Assembly: GCA_016190585.1 (NCBI GenBank)
Contig: JACPQH010000054.1
Coordinates: 1-21,974, forward strand
Origin: Chloroflexota bacterium
GTDB taxonomy: Bacteria > Chloroflexota > Dehalococcoidia > Dehalococcoidales > RBG-16-60-22
DNA: 21,974 bases
Reading direction: 5' to 3'
In this document: positions 1-7,146 of the stretch, in pieces
Layout of the letters: every line of letters starts with the position of its first letter
How positions within the stretch are numbered: position 1 is the stretch's first letter
Made by a program: the position numbers and the translations under genes
Notes under the pieces: generated by a model
Told to the model about the DNA's origin: nothing
Seen by the model: only the letters and a program-made list of their open reading frames with translations
The model's database searches: none

Positions 1-38
1 CTCCAGGCGTGCCTGATAGGCCACTCCAGCACCTCTCC
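1..38 (-). tRNA. tRNA-Ser(GGA), 5' part only
   Basis: The minus strand starts with the same acceptor 5' half (GGAGAGG, 32-38) as the complete tRNA-Ser next to it. A D-arm follows, then the 5' side of an anticodon stem (CACGC) and a loop reading CTGGAG at the window edge. That places GGA as the anticodon. The 3' half, with the long variable arm expected for tRNA-Ser, lies outside the window. It is 28 nt downstream of tRNA-Ser(CGA) and probably co-transcribed with it. Confidence 0.8.
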
Positions 39-66
39 AGACGGTCGCTTCATTATAGCAGATTAA

Positions 67-157
67 TGGCGGAGAGGGTGGGATTCGAACCCACGCTCCA
101 CTTGAAGTGGAGACCGCTTTTCGAGAGCGGCACCATGAACCACTCGGACACCTCTCC
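67..157 (-). tRNA. tRNA-Ser(CGA)
   Basis: On the minus strand the acceptor stem GGAGAGG (157-151) pairs with CCTCTCC (77-71), followed by discriminator G and an encoded CCA (69-67). The anticodon stem CCGCT/AGCGG closes the 7-nt loop CTCGAAA, giving anticodon CGA (Ser, UCG). A long variable arm containing a CTCCACTT/AAGTGGAG hairpin marks a class II tRNA. The T-loop reads TTCGAAT. It is divergent from gltX and upstream of a second tRNA-Ser. Confidence 0.96.
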
Positions 158-165
158 AAAGTAAG

Positions 166-195
166 ATTTTACTCCAAACCGCGTCCTAAAGTCTA
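166..195 (-). promoter_or_regulatory. Probable promoter of the tRNA-Ser pair
   Basis: On the minus strand TAGACT (195-190) and TAAAAT (171-166) are separated by 18 nt, and the -10 ends about 8 nt before the mature tRNA 5' end. The match to the sigma70-type consensus is 4/6 and 5/6. It lies back to back with the gltX promoter. Confidence 0.5.
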
Positions 196-197
196 TT

Positions 198-226
198 TTG
201 CATTTGTGCCCCGTGCCTGTTATCAT
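198..226 (+). promoter_or_regulatory. Probable gltX promoter
   Basis: TTGCAT (198-203) and TATCAT (221-226) are separated by 17 nt. The -10 is good (5/6) and the -35 weak (TTG only). Transcription would start near 233, giving a leader of about 20 nt that contains the gltX ribosome binding site. Confidence 0.45.
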
Positions 227-253
227 TTTTCGGATACCGCAACAGGAGATGCC

Positions 254-1723
254 ATGGAAAAACCCGTCCGAGTACGCTACGCGCCCAGCCCCACCGGGTT
301 CCCCCATGTGGGCAACATCAGAACGGCGCTGTTCAACTGGCTTTTCGCCCGGCATACCGGGGGACGATTTATCGTGCGCATCGAGGACACCGATGTCGCC
401 CGGAAGGTCGCGGGCGCCGTCGAGGCCATCCTGGATTCGCTGCGCTGGCTGGAGCTCGACTGGGACGAGGGGCCGGAGGCCGGCGGCGACTTCGGGCCAT
501 ACTTCCAGTCGCAGCGCCTGGAGCTCTACCGCCAGGCGGGGGAGCGGCTTATCGAGCAGGGCCAGGCGTACCGCTGTTTTTGCCCCCCGGAACGACTGGA
601 GGACATGAGGGCGCGTCAGGCCCGGCTCAAGCAGCCGCCCGGCTACGACCGCCTCTGCCGCGGCCTGACCCGGGAGGAGTGCGCCGGCCGCGAAGCCGCC
701 GGGGTGAAGTCCGTGATACGCTTTAAAACGCCGCCGGAAGGCAAGACCTCTTTCCGCGACCTTATCTGGGGCGACGTGGTCTTTGAGAACAAGACCATCG
801 ACGACTTCGTTCTGCTGAAGTCGGACGGCTACCCGACCTATCACCTGGCTAACGTGGTTGACGACCATTTCATGCGGATTTCCCACGTCCTGCGCGCCGA
901 GGAGTGGATATCGAGCACGCCGCGGCACCGCCTGCTGTACGACGCCCTCGGCTTCGAGCCGCCGCAGTTCGCGCACCTGCCCATGATTCTGGGGCCGGAC
1001 CGCGCCAAGCTGAGCAAACGCCACGGCGCCGTCTCCACCACCGAGTACCGCGAGCAGGGCTACCTGCCGGAGACGATGGTCAATTTCCTGGCGCTGCTCG
1101 GCTGGTCGCTCGACGACAAGACCGAGGTGATGACCCGCCGGCAGATAATCGAGAGCTTCTCGCTGGAGAGGGTCAGCAAGACCGCCGCCATATTCAATAT
1201 CGAAAAGCTGAACTGGATGAACGGGGTTTATCTCCGGCAGCTATCCGTGGATGACTTCGCCCGGCGCTCCCTGCCCTTCCTGGAATCGTGCCTGCCGCCC
1301 GAGGTCAGCCGCCCGCTTTCCCTGGACTACGTCCGGCAGGTCGCGGCGCTGACTCAGGAGCGCGCCCGGACGCTGGCGGAGGTGCCGGAGCTTGCCAGTT
1401 TTCTCTTCACCGATGAGAACGGCTATGACCCCGCTTTGCTGGTGGGGAAAAACATGGACCGGGCCGCGGCCGCGAGGGTGCTCGAAATCGCCCGGGAAAA
1501 GCTGGGCCGCGTCATGGACTTCAGCCCCGAAGCCCTGGAGAATATCTTCCGTCCCCTGTGCGACGAGCTGGGGCTGAAAGCCGGCCAGCTCTTCGGGACG
1601 CTCCGGGTGGCCGTGACCGGCCGGACCGTAGCGCCGCCTCTGTTCCAGACGATGGCCGTGCTGGGTAGGGAGCGCTGCCTGAAAAGGATCGAGGCCGCGC
1701 TCGCCAAGCTGAAAGGCTCCTGA
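254..1723 (+). CDS. gltX: Glutamyl-tRNA synthetase
   Basis: A 489-residue class I aminoacyl-tRNA synthetase that charges tRNA with glutamate in the cytoplasm. Visible motifs are the HIGH-type signature PSPTGFPHVGN (residues 11-21) and the KMSKS-type signature KLSKR (252-256). A zinc-site pattern, CxC followed by YxxxC (CFC ... YDRLC), matches the known GluRS zinc ligands. The start is ATG 254, preceded by AGGAG at 244-248; the frame is open further upstream, but the first conserved residues begin right after this ATG. Length is normal for the family. Whether it is discriminating, or also charges tRNA-Gln for the amidotransferase route, cannot be decided here. Its stop overlaps the next start by one base (TGATG), so translation of the CoA transferase is probably coupled. 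Confidence 0.97.
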   Translation: MEKPVRVRYAPSPTGFPHVGNIRTALFNWLFARHTGGRFIVRIEDTDVARKVAGAVEAILDSLRWLELDWDEGPEAGGDFGPYFQSQRLELYRQAGERLIEQGQAYRCFCPPERLEDMRARQARLKQPPGYDRLCRGLTREECAGREAAGVKSVIRFKTPPEGKTSFRDLIWGDVVFENKTIDDFVLLKSDGYPTYHLANVVDDHFMRISHVLRAEEWISSTPRHRLLYDALGFEPPQFAHLPMILGPDRAKLSKRHGAVSTTEYREQGYLPETMVNFLALLGWSLDDKTEVMTRRQIIESFSLERVSKTAAIFNIEKLNWMNGVYLRQLSVDDFARRSLPFLESCLPPEVSRPLSLDYVRQVAALTQERARTLAEVPELASFLFTDENGYDPALLVGKNMDRAAAARVLEIAREKLGRVMDFSPEALENIFRPLCDELGLKAGQLFGTLRVAVTGRTVAPPLFQTMAVLGRERCLKRIEAALAKLKGS

Positions 1724-2865
1724 TGGACGGCGCGCTCACCGGCTGCCGCGTGCTCGACCTGACCGATGAGAAGGGCATGCTCTGCTCCCGGTTCCTGGCC
1801 GAGATGGGCGCCGAGGTTATCCGCCTCGAAGCCCCGGGTAGCGCCGGAACCCGGCGAAGCCCGGAGGAAAGCTACCGGAACGCCGGCAAGAAAAGTGTCA
1901 GCCTTGAGCTGCGTTCACCGGAAGGGAAGGGGCTTTTTCACCGGCTGGTGCAGAAGGCCGATGTCGTCGTCGAAAGCGGGGCGGCCGGCATCCCGGACAT
2001 AGACTTCCCCACCCTCAACTGTATTAATCCCAGTCTGGTTGCGGCTTCCATCTCGGACTTCGGCCGGACGGGGCCTTACCGGAATTTTCAGGCGTGCGAC
2101 CTGGTGGTCTCGGCGCTGGGCGGGGCAATGTACGTCAGCGGGGAGCCGGATACGCCGCCCCTCAAGCTGCACGGCGACCAGGCGTACAACACCGCCTGCC
2201 TGTTCGCGGGTATCGGCATCCTGCTCGCGCTGCGGTATCGCCAGCACACCGGCCGGGGACAGCATGTTGATATCTCGGCCATGGAGTGTGTTACCGCGAC
2301 GCTTGACCACGTGCTGGTGCGCTATCTCTATGAAGGCACGGTGGCACGCCGGCAGGGCGGCCGGCACCGGAACGGGGCCTTTGGCATCCTTCCCTGCCGG
2401 GACGGCGACGCGCTGCTGTCCCTCGCCCGCGACTGGGACGTGCTGGCGGCGTGGCTGGACGCCGAGGGTATGGCGGACGATCTGACCGGAGTCAGATGGC
2501 GGGACAGGGACGAGAGATTGAAGCACTCCGGCCACGTGTTCGAGGTGCTGGAAAGATGGACGCGCGGCCATACCGTGACCGAGCTGGTGGAGAAGGGCCA
2601 GCTGATGGGTTTTCCCTGGGCGGAGGTGGCCGGCATAGGGCGCGTGGCGGAAAGTCCCCAGCTCGCCGCCCGCGACTATTTTACGGGGGTTGAATGCTCC
2701 GGGAAGAACTACCGGTCGGCCGGGCCGCCGTGTCGCCTGAGCCGCACTCCGTGGTTGGCCGGCGGGCGGGTCGCCGCCCGGGGCGAGCAGAACGAGGAAG
2801 TCTATCAGCAACTCGGGCTAAGCCTGGAAGAGATACGCCGGCTCGAGGAAAATGGTATCATATAG
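1723..2865 (+). CDS. CaiB/BaiF family (class III) CoA transferase
   Basis: A 380-residue protein of the family that moves CoA between carboxylic acids through an aspartyl-CoA thioester intermediate. The N-terminal GCRVLDLT and GAEVIRLEAPG segments, the FGRTGPY motif and the central GQHVDISAME segment are characteristic. D183 in that last segment aligns with the catalytic aspartate of formyl-CoA transferase. The substrate cannot be read from the sequence; relatives act on carnitine, formate/oxalate, aromatic or bile acids. It starts on the last base of the gltX stop and is probably translated by coupling. The length is slightly short for the family (about 390-410) but no domain is clearly missing. 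Nothing nearby points to a specific catabolic pathway. Confidence 0.9.
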   Translation: MDGALTGCRVLDLTDEKGMLCSRFLAEMGAEVIRLEAPGSAGTRRSPEESYRNAGKKSVSLELRSPEGKGLFHRLVQKADVVVESGAAGIPDIDFPTLNCINPSLVAASISDFGRTGPYRNFQACDLVVSALGGAMYVSGEPDTPPLKLHGDQAYNTACLFAGIGILLALRYRQHTGRGQHVDISAMECVTATLDHVLVRYLYEGTVARRQGGRHRNGAFGILPCRDGDALLSLARDWDVLAAWLDAEGMADDLTGVRWRDRDERLKHSGHVFEVLERWTRGHTVTELVEKGQLMGFPWAEVAGIGRVAESPQLAARDYFTGVECSGKNYRSAGPPCRLSRTPWLAGGRVAARGEQNEEVYQQLGLSLEEIRRLEENGII

Positions 2866-2880
2866 ATAAGGATTTACATA

Positions 2881-3879
2881 ATGTACAAAGACCAGCCAAT
2901 CGAACCGGGGTATGTCAGCCTGTACAAATCGGGCGAGCTGGAGCGGCGGGCGGAGATGCTCGAGCTGCGTTTGGCCTCCTGCGACATCTGCCCCAAGCTG
3001 TGCCGGGTTGACCGGACGAAGAACCAGGTGGGATTCTGCCAGTCGGGCTACCTGCCGGTAGTGTCGTCGGTCTGCGCGCATCACGGCGAGGAACCGGTGC
3101 TTTCCGGGACCCGTGGCTCCGGCACGATATTCTTCGGGAACTGCAACATGCGCTGTGTCTACTGCCAGAACCACCAGATAAGCCAGGACACGAAAGCGCA
3201 GGCCGCCAACCAGGTCAGCTTCTATAACCTGGCGGAGAAGATGCTCTATCTTCAAGGCCTGGGCTGCCACAATGTCAACCTGGTGTCGCCGTCACATTTT
3301 GTGCCCCAGATACTGCGCGCCCTGGTCTACGCCGTGCCGATGGGGCTGCGGCTGCCGCTGGTCTACAACACCGGCGGCTATGACGCTGTTAGCGTGATAA
3401 AAGCGCTTGACGGTGTAATTAGCATCTACTTGCCCGACCTCAGATATGCCTCGGAACAGTGGGCGCGGCGGTATTCCAAGGCGCCCGGTTACGTGGCAAG
3501 CAGTCGGGACGCCGTAAAGGAGATGTTCCGCCAGGTGGGCGAGCTGGCGGTGGACAGCGACGGCATCGCCCGGAAGGGGCTGGTTGTCAGGCACCTGATA
3601 TTGCCGAACGGGCTGGCGGGCAGCGCCGAAGCCCTCACGTGGCTGGCCCGGGAGGTTTCCCCGAAGGTCACGGTCAGCATCATGTCGCAGTATTACCCGG
3701 CCAACAAGGCGCGGGAATTCCCGTTGCTGGCGAGAAAAATTACCCTGCAGGAATTCCGGGAGGTCGCCCGGCTGATTGATAAGCTGGGATTGGAAAACGG
3801 CTGGGTCCAGGAGCTTGACGCGGCGGAATACTACCGGCCGGACTTCTCCCGGGAAGGCCACCCCTTCTCGAACAACTAA
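2881..3879 (+). CDS. Radical SAM protein, PflX type (COG1313-like)
   Basis: A 332-residue radical SAM protein. The cluster motif CxxxCxxC is seen as CNMRCVYC (C88, C92, C95), following GTIFFGN. A cysteine-rich N-terminus (C34, C37, C41, C53; CDICPKLC ... GFC) precedes the barrel and is typical of the group named after pyruvate formate-lyase activase, whose targets are mostly unknown. ATG 2881 is supported by AAGGAT at 2868-2873. It is 15 nt downstream of the CoA transferase, so it is likely in the gltX transcript. No glycyl-radical enzyme is visible in the window, so calling it an activase would be unsupported. A hairpin element follows about 100 nt after its stop. Confidence 0.88.
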   Translation: MYKDQPIEPGYVSLYKSGELERRAEMLELRLASCDICPKLCRVDRTKNQVGFCQSGYLPVVSSVCAHHGEEPVLSGTRGSGTIFFGNCNMRCVYCQNHQISQDTKAQAANQVSFYNLAEKMLYLQGLGCHNVNLVSPSHFVPQILRALVYAVPMGLRLPLVYNTGGYDAVSVIKALDGVISIYLPDLRYASEQWARRYSKAPGYVASSRDAVKEMFRQVGELAVDSDGIARKGLVVRHLILPNGLAGSAEALTWLAREVSPKVTVSIMSQYYPANKAREFPLLARKITLQEFREVARLIDKLGLENGWVQELDAAEYYRPDFSREGHPFSNN

Positions 3880-3976
3880 AGCGGTCGCCGGAAAGACGAT
3901 AACAGCGTGATCCAGGTCGGGGTGCGCAGGCCGGCTGACAAGAATCGCCGTCCGGCAGGTACCTGCAAGCGCAGTC

Positions 3977-3996
3977 CCTTCTCCCTCGGGAGAAGG
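3977..3996. repeat. Hairpin element, copy 1 (possible bidirectional terminator)
   Basis: A near-perfect inverted repeat, CCTTCTCCC / GGGAGAAGG, with a 2-nt centre. It lies between the convergent radical SAM gene (plus) and the 39-residue gene (minus, stop 12 nt away). There is no T-tract on either side. A nearly identical hairpin occurs at 16167-16193. A separate 12-bp palindrome, GCAGGTACCTGC, sits just upstream at 3955-3966. Confidence 0.6.
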
Positions 3997-4008
3997 TCGA
4001 GATACTAG

Positions 4009-4128
4009 CTAGTTCTTCCGCTTGCGCTTGGTGAACTGGAAACGCCTTCGGAGACCGTTGCGTTTCTCGTCCTTCTTGTTGACGTTTTCGATAAAGACGC
4101 GGACGTCTACCTCAGGTTTGTCAGCCAT
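4009..4128 (-). CDS. 39-residue basic mini-protein, function unknown
   Basis: A short open frame, ATG (4128) to TAG (4009). The protein begins MADKPEVDVRVFIENV, continues NKKDEKRNG and ends in a very basic tail (LRRRFQF, then TKRKRKN). Support for it being real: GGAG at 4137-4134, 5 nt before the ATG; a promoter-like pair at 4157-4185; mostly G/C third positions like the neighbours; and a hairpin just after the stop. The acidic N-terminal half with an Arg/Lys-rich tail would suit an RNA-, DNA- or ribosome-binding peptide, but I do not recognise a family. A longer plus-strand frame across the same DNA (4022-4273) looks like its shadow. Confidence 0.65.
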   Translation of the reverse strand: MADKPEVDVRVFIENVNKKDEKRNGLRRRFQFTKRKRKN

Positions 4129-4156
4129 TTTATCTCCGGACTTCTTCACTGTTCGA

Positions 4157-4185
4157 ATATTACCACAAGCGGGCGGCAAATCCAA
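4157..4185 (-). promoter_or_regulatory. Probable promoter of the 39-residue gene
   Basis: On the minus strand TTGGAT (4185-4180) and TAATAT (4162-4157) are spaced by 17 nt. The predicted start near 4150 leaves a leader of about 20 nt that includes the GGAG ribosome binding site. Confidence 0.5.
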
Positions 4186-4213
4186 CCTGGTCCCGCCCGC
4201 CTATCGCCGGAAA

Positions 4214-4243
4214 TTAAGTATCGCGCATCATTTGTGGTATTAT
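4214..4243 (+). promoter_or_regulatory. Possible promoter of the hemerythrin-sulfur operon
   Basis: TATTAT at 4238-4243 is a good -10. TTAAGT at 4214-4219, 18 nt upstream, is a poor -35 (3/6). It is the only AT-rich promoter-like stretch before the seven-gene operon that starts at 4289; the leader would be about 40 nt. Confidence 0.35.
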
Positions 4244-4288
4244 TTAATAGACAGGCAGACGAGCTTATCCTGAGACGGGGAGGTCAGC

Positions 4289-4828
4289 TTGGTTCAGGAA
4301 CAGGTATTAGCCATCATCAACCGGGTCATTGAAGAGCATAAGGTCATCCACGAGAGAATGAGCACCCTGCAGAGCGTGGCGAATGACGCCGAGGCCATGC
4401 TCGCCATCGAGAAAGCCAAGGAGTCGTTCGTACCGGGGCGGCTGGACCAGGCCGCCAGCCTCGTGAAATTCCGGGAAATATCCGATAAAGTCGATACCGG
4501 GCTCCGCGCGCATTTCAACTTTGAAGAGACGTCGCTGCTGACCGCCTTTCAGAATTACGCCGATACCCGGCTCGCCGCGGGGCTGCAAACGCTCCTGTTG
4601 GAGCACAAAGACCTGACCGACCGCATGAATGACGCCAGGCGGCACCTGGCAGATTTGACCGGCGGTCAGCTCTCCCGGCATGCCTGGGAGGCGACGGCGC
4701 ACGATTTGCGGGCGCATATCACGCATACCAGGAAGCTGATAGAAGGCCACAACGGGAGGGAGCAGGTGCTGCTGGTGGAGCTCCAGAAGCAGATAAAAAG
4801 CGCCGGGGAAGGGACGGGACCCGCCTGA
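4289..4828 (+). CDS. Hemerythrin-like (HHE) metal-binding protein
   Basis: A 179-residue, probably all-helical cytoplasmic protein with the spaced His/Asp/Glu ligands of hemerythrin-like domains: H17 and H21 in EEHKVIHE, H75 with E79/E80 in HFNFEE, H106 in EHKDLTD, and H143, H146 and H154 in the last helix. Such domains bind a di-iron centre and sense or bind O2, NO or iron. The start is TTG 4289 behind GGGGAGG (4277-4283). It is first in a compact operon and ends 24 nt before the NifS-like gene, which suggests a role in protecting, sensing for or supplying iron to Fe-S assembly; that link is inferred from position only. No signal peptide or membrane segment is seen. Confidence 0.8.
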   Translation: MVQEQVLAIINRVIEEHKVIHERMSTLQSVANDAEAMLAIEKAKESFVPGRLDQAASLVKFREISDKVDTGLRAHFNFEETSLLTAFQNYADTRLAAGLQTLLLEHKDLTDRMNDARRHLADLTGGQLSRHAWEATAHDLRAHITHTRKLIEGHNGREQVLLVELQKQIKSAGEGTGPA

Positions 4829-4852
4829 ACCGCCGCCGGGGAGGTTTGTGAT

Positions 4853-6040
4853 ATGAGGAGGGTGTATTTAGACCACGCCGCGACGACGCCGGTCCTGCCC
4901 GAAGTGAGGGACGTCATGAATCCTTACCTCGGCGCGGACTTCGGCAACCCTTCTTCTCTGCATGACTGGGGTGAGGCACCCCGCGAAGCCCTGGAGACCG
5001 CGCGCTCGCAGGTGGCCGCGCTCATCGGCGCCGACCCCGGCGAAATCATCTTTACCGGCAGCGGGACGGAGAGCAACAACTTCGCGGTCAAAGGCCTGGC
5101 GCTGGCCCAGCAGTCGAAAGGAAAACACATCATCGTGTCCTCTATCGAGCACTTTTCGGTGCTGCATTCCGCCCGGACGCTGGAGAAATGGGGCTTCGAG
5201 CTAACCCTGCTTCCGGTGGACCGGTACGGGGTAGTGGACCCGGAGCAGGTCAGGCGCAGTATACGCAAGGACACGGTTCTCGTTTCCGTGATGCACGCCA
5301 ACCCGGAGATCGGCACCATCCAGCCCATCGGGGAAATCGCCAGGATTACGAAGGAAAGCAATATTCCCTTTCATACCGACGCCGTGGCCACGGCCGGGAC
5401 GATACCGGTTGACGTCAAGAAGCTGGGCGTAGACGCCCTGAGCCTGGCGGCCAACCAGTTCTACGGGCCGAAGGGGGTCGGGGCGCTGTGGGTGCGGCGG
5501 GGCGTCAGGATCATCCCCCTGCTGGACGGCGGCGTGCAGGAAGGCGGGCGGCGCGCCGGCACCGAGAATGTCCCCGGGATCGCCGGCATGGGTAAGGCGG
5601 CGGAGCTTGCCCGGGAGCGCATGGCCGCGAGGGTGGGACCGCTTACCCTGGTGCGCGACCAGTTGATTAACCGCCTGCCGGAAAAGATTGAACACGCGAT
5701 ATTGACCGGTCACCCGAAAGACCGCCTGCCGGGCAACGCCAGCTTCTGCCTCCAGTTTATCGAGGGCGAGTCCATTCTTATGATGTTAAACAGCCAGGGC
5801 GTCGCGGCGTCCAGCGGCTCGTCCTGCACCTCCCGGGCTTTGAAAATATCTCATGTCCTGGGGGCGCTGGGGCTGGCCCACGAGACGGCCCAGGGCTCGG
5901 TGCTCTTCACCGCGGGTATCGAGAACACCCTGGAGGACGCGGCTTACGTCCTGGAGGTACTGCCCCAGATCGTCGACCGGCTGAGGCAGATGTCGCCGCT
6001 GTACTCCAAGTTCGTGAAATCAACCAAAGGAGGAAGTTAG
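4853..6040 (+). CDS. nifS: NifS/IscS-like protein lacking the PLP lysine
   Basis: A 395-residue class V aminotransferase-fold protein, clearly of the NifS/IscS cysteine desulfurase family: YLDHAATTP at the N-terminus, GSGTESNN, H100 in SIEHFS, HTDAV with D176, YGPKGVGAL, and the mobile-loop cysteine C325 in SSGSSCTS. The segment that should read S-x-H-K before YGPKG instead reads A-A-N-Q (N201, Q202, codons AAC CAG at 5453-5458). The lysine that forms the Schiff base with PLP is therefore absent, and so are the neighbouring Ser and His. The Gln that normally follows the PLP aspartate by three residues is Ala (A179). Ordinary PLP-dependent desulfuration is not expected. From memory, an Archaeoglobus fulgidus IscS with a missing PLP lysine was reported to lack desulfurase activity while its loop cysteine helps hold a cluster on IscU. 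Ribosome binding site GGGGAGG is at 4839-4845. It is followed by nifU after 3 nt. Confidence 0.9.
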   Translation: MRRVYLDHAATTPVLPEVRDVMNPYLGADFGNPSSLHDWGEAPREALETARSQVAALIGADPGEIIFTGSGTESNNFAVKGLALAQQSKGKHIIVSSIEHFSVLHSARTLEKWGFELTLLPVDRYGVVDPEQVRRSIRKDTVLVSVMHANPEIGTIQPIGEIARITKESNIPFHTDAVATAGTIPVDVKKLGVDALSLAANQFYGPKGVGALWVRRGVRIIPLLDGGVQEGGRRAGTENVPGIAGMGKAAELARERMAARVGPLTLVRDQLINRLPEKIEHAILTGHPKDRLPGNASFCLQFIEGESILMMLNSQGVAASSGSSCTSRALKISHVLGALGLAHETAQGSVLFTAGIENTLEDAAYVLEVLPQIVDRLRQMSPLYSKFVKSTKGGS

Positions 6041-6043
6041 AGC

Positions 6044-6439
6044 ATGCCGGTCTACAGCCAGAAGGTGATGGACCATTTCATGAACCCCCGCAACGTGGGC
6101 GAGATCGAGAACCCTGACGGGATCGGGGAGGAAGGCAACCCGGTATGCGGCGATATGATGACCTTCCACATCAAGGTCAGCGACAACCGGCTTACCGATA
6201 TCAAATTCAAGACATTCGGCTGCGGGGCGGCCATCGCCGTGTCCAGCATCGTCAGCGAGATGGCGATGGGCAAGACCCTCGAAGAGGTCATGAAGATCAC
6301 CCCGCAGTCGGTCGCCCTGGAGCTTGAGGGCCTGCCGAAAAACAAGCTGCACTGCTCCAACCTCGGCGCGCAGGCTTTACACAAAGCTATTGAAGACTAC
6401 TGGAGCAAACAGAAGAAAGCTGAAGGAGGCAAGAAATGA
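6044..6439 (+). CDS. nifU: NifU/IscU-type Fe-S cluster scaffold
   Basis: A 131-residue IscU-domain scaffold on which Fe-S clusters are built before transfer to target proteins. All three cluster cysteines are present: NPVCGD (with the conserved Asp), FGCGAAIA and LHCSN. The IscU opening YSQKVMDHFMNPRNVG is intact. It lacks the extra domains of full-length NifU, so it is of the short IscU type. A strong AAAGGAGG (6028-6035) lies 8 nt before ATG 6044. It sits 3 nt after the NifS-like gene, the classical partner, and overlaps the next start by 4 nt (ATGA), so all three genes should be translated together. An intact scaffold beside a PLP-site-defective NifS is the notable feature. Confidence 0.95.
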   Translation: MPVYSQKVMDHFMNPRNVGEIENPDGIGEEGNPVCGDMMTFHIKVSDNRLTDIKFKTFGCGAAIAVSSIVSEMAMGKTLEEVMKITPQSVALELEGLPKNKLHCSNLGAQALHKAIEDYWSKQKKAEGGKK

Positions 6440-6621
6440 CGGTGGAAAAAAGGAAGGACGACCGTTTTTGCCCCTATTGCGACGAAGAGATCGCCGAGGC
6501 CTCTTTCCCCTATTGCGAGGCCTGCGGGTTGGACGTCCTCCGCTGCCCGAAATGCGCCAAGGTCATCGAGCGTGATGATATCACGGTCTGCCCGGGCTGC
6601 GGCGCCGAGATCAAGTGCTAG
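6436..6621 (+). CDS. Double zinc-ribbon mini-protein
   Basis: A 61-residue protein consisting almost only of four CxxC knuckles (FCPYC, YCEAC, RCPKC, VCPGC) plus a C-terminal Cys. This is the pattern of two zinc ribbons or rubredoxin-like knuckles. It could bind two zinc or iron ions; the substrate is unknown. It overlaps the nifU stop by 4 nt and has AAGGAGG about 6 nt before its ATG. Its position between the scaffold and two sulfur carriers suggests an accessory in metal or sulfur handling, which is inference. The following gene is in the same reading frame, separated by a TAG stop. Confidence 0.8.
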   Translation: MTVEKRKDDRFCPYCDEEIAEASFPYCEACGLDVLRCPKCAKVIERDDITVCPGCGAEIKC

Positions 6622-6636
6622 CCTGCGAGACTGCCG

Positions 6637-7128
6637 GTGCCTGAGGCCGCGAATAAAGAGAAGATGACGATAGTCGTCTTCAGCGGCGACCTGGACCGGG
6701 CGCTGGCGGCCTTTATCCTGGCGACCACCGGGGCCAGCATGGGCATGGAAGTCAGCATGTTCTTTACTTTCTGGGGCCTCAACGTCATCAAGAAGAACCA
6801 GGGGACGATAAAGAGCAAGAGCCTGGCCGGGAGGCTGCTGAACATCATCAACCGCGGCGGCTCAAAGCGGCTCACCATATCCAAGTTCAATTTCCTGGGC
6901 GCGGGTACCTGGATGATGAAAGGCCTGATGAAGGAAGTCAACATGCCGTCGACGGATGAGTTCATCACCCTGGCCCACGAGATGGGCGTCAAGCTCATCG
7001 CCTGTACCACGACCTGCGGCGTGATGGGCATCCCGGAGGACGCGTTCCGCAGCGAGGTTGATATGGTGGCGGGCGCCGCCTACTTCCTGAACGAGACCCG
7101 CGAAGCCAAAGCCTCGTTTTTTATCTGA
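6637..7128 (+). CDS. DsrE/DsrF-like sulfur-carrier protein (DsrE2, COG2210 type)
   Basis: A 163-residue protein of the DsrE/F/H-like family, used in protein-bound persulfide transfer. Recognisable parts are the N-terminal strand and loop VVFSGDLDRALAAF, the GMEVSMFFTFWGLNV segment, and the conserved cysteine region IACTTTCGVMGI (C123 and C127), followed by a hydrophobic C-terminal strand. The start is uncertain. GTG 6637 has no clear ribosome binding site; ATG 6664, nine codons later, also precedes the first conserved strand. DsrE2 proteins are commonly found beside TusA in sulfur-metabolising prokaryotes, as here. It may pass sulfane sulfur to or from TusA; the direction is unknown. Confidence 0.85.
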   Translation: MPEAANKEKMTIVVFSGDLDRALAAFILATTGASMGMEVSMFFTFWGLNVIKKNQGTIKSKSLAGRLLNIINRGGSKRLTISKFNFLGAGTWMMKGLMKEVNMPSTDEFITLAHEMGVKLIACTTTCGVMGIPEDAFRSEVDMVAGAAYFLNETREAKASFFI

Positions 7129-7146
7129 GCCGGTGGAGGAACTGTC

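Noticed and set aside
107..253. N-terminal extension of gltX by 49 codons
   Set aside because: It would run through the tRNA-Ser gene and both promoters; conserved GluRS sequence begins at ATG 254 behind AGGAG.
4022..4273. An 83-codon plus-strand open frame over the 39-residue minus-strand gene
   Set aside because: No promoter or ribosome binding site suits it. The minus-strand frame has both and better codon usage, so this is its shadow.
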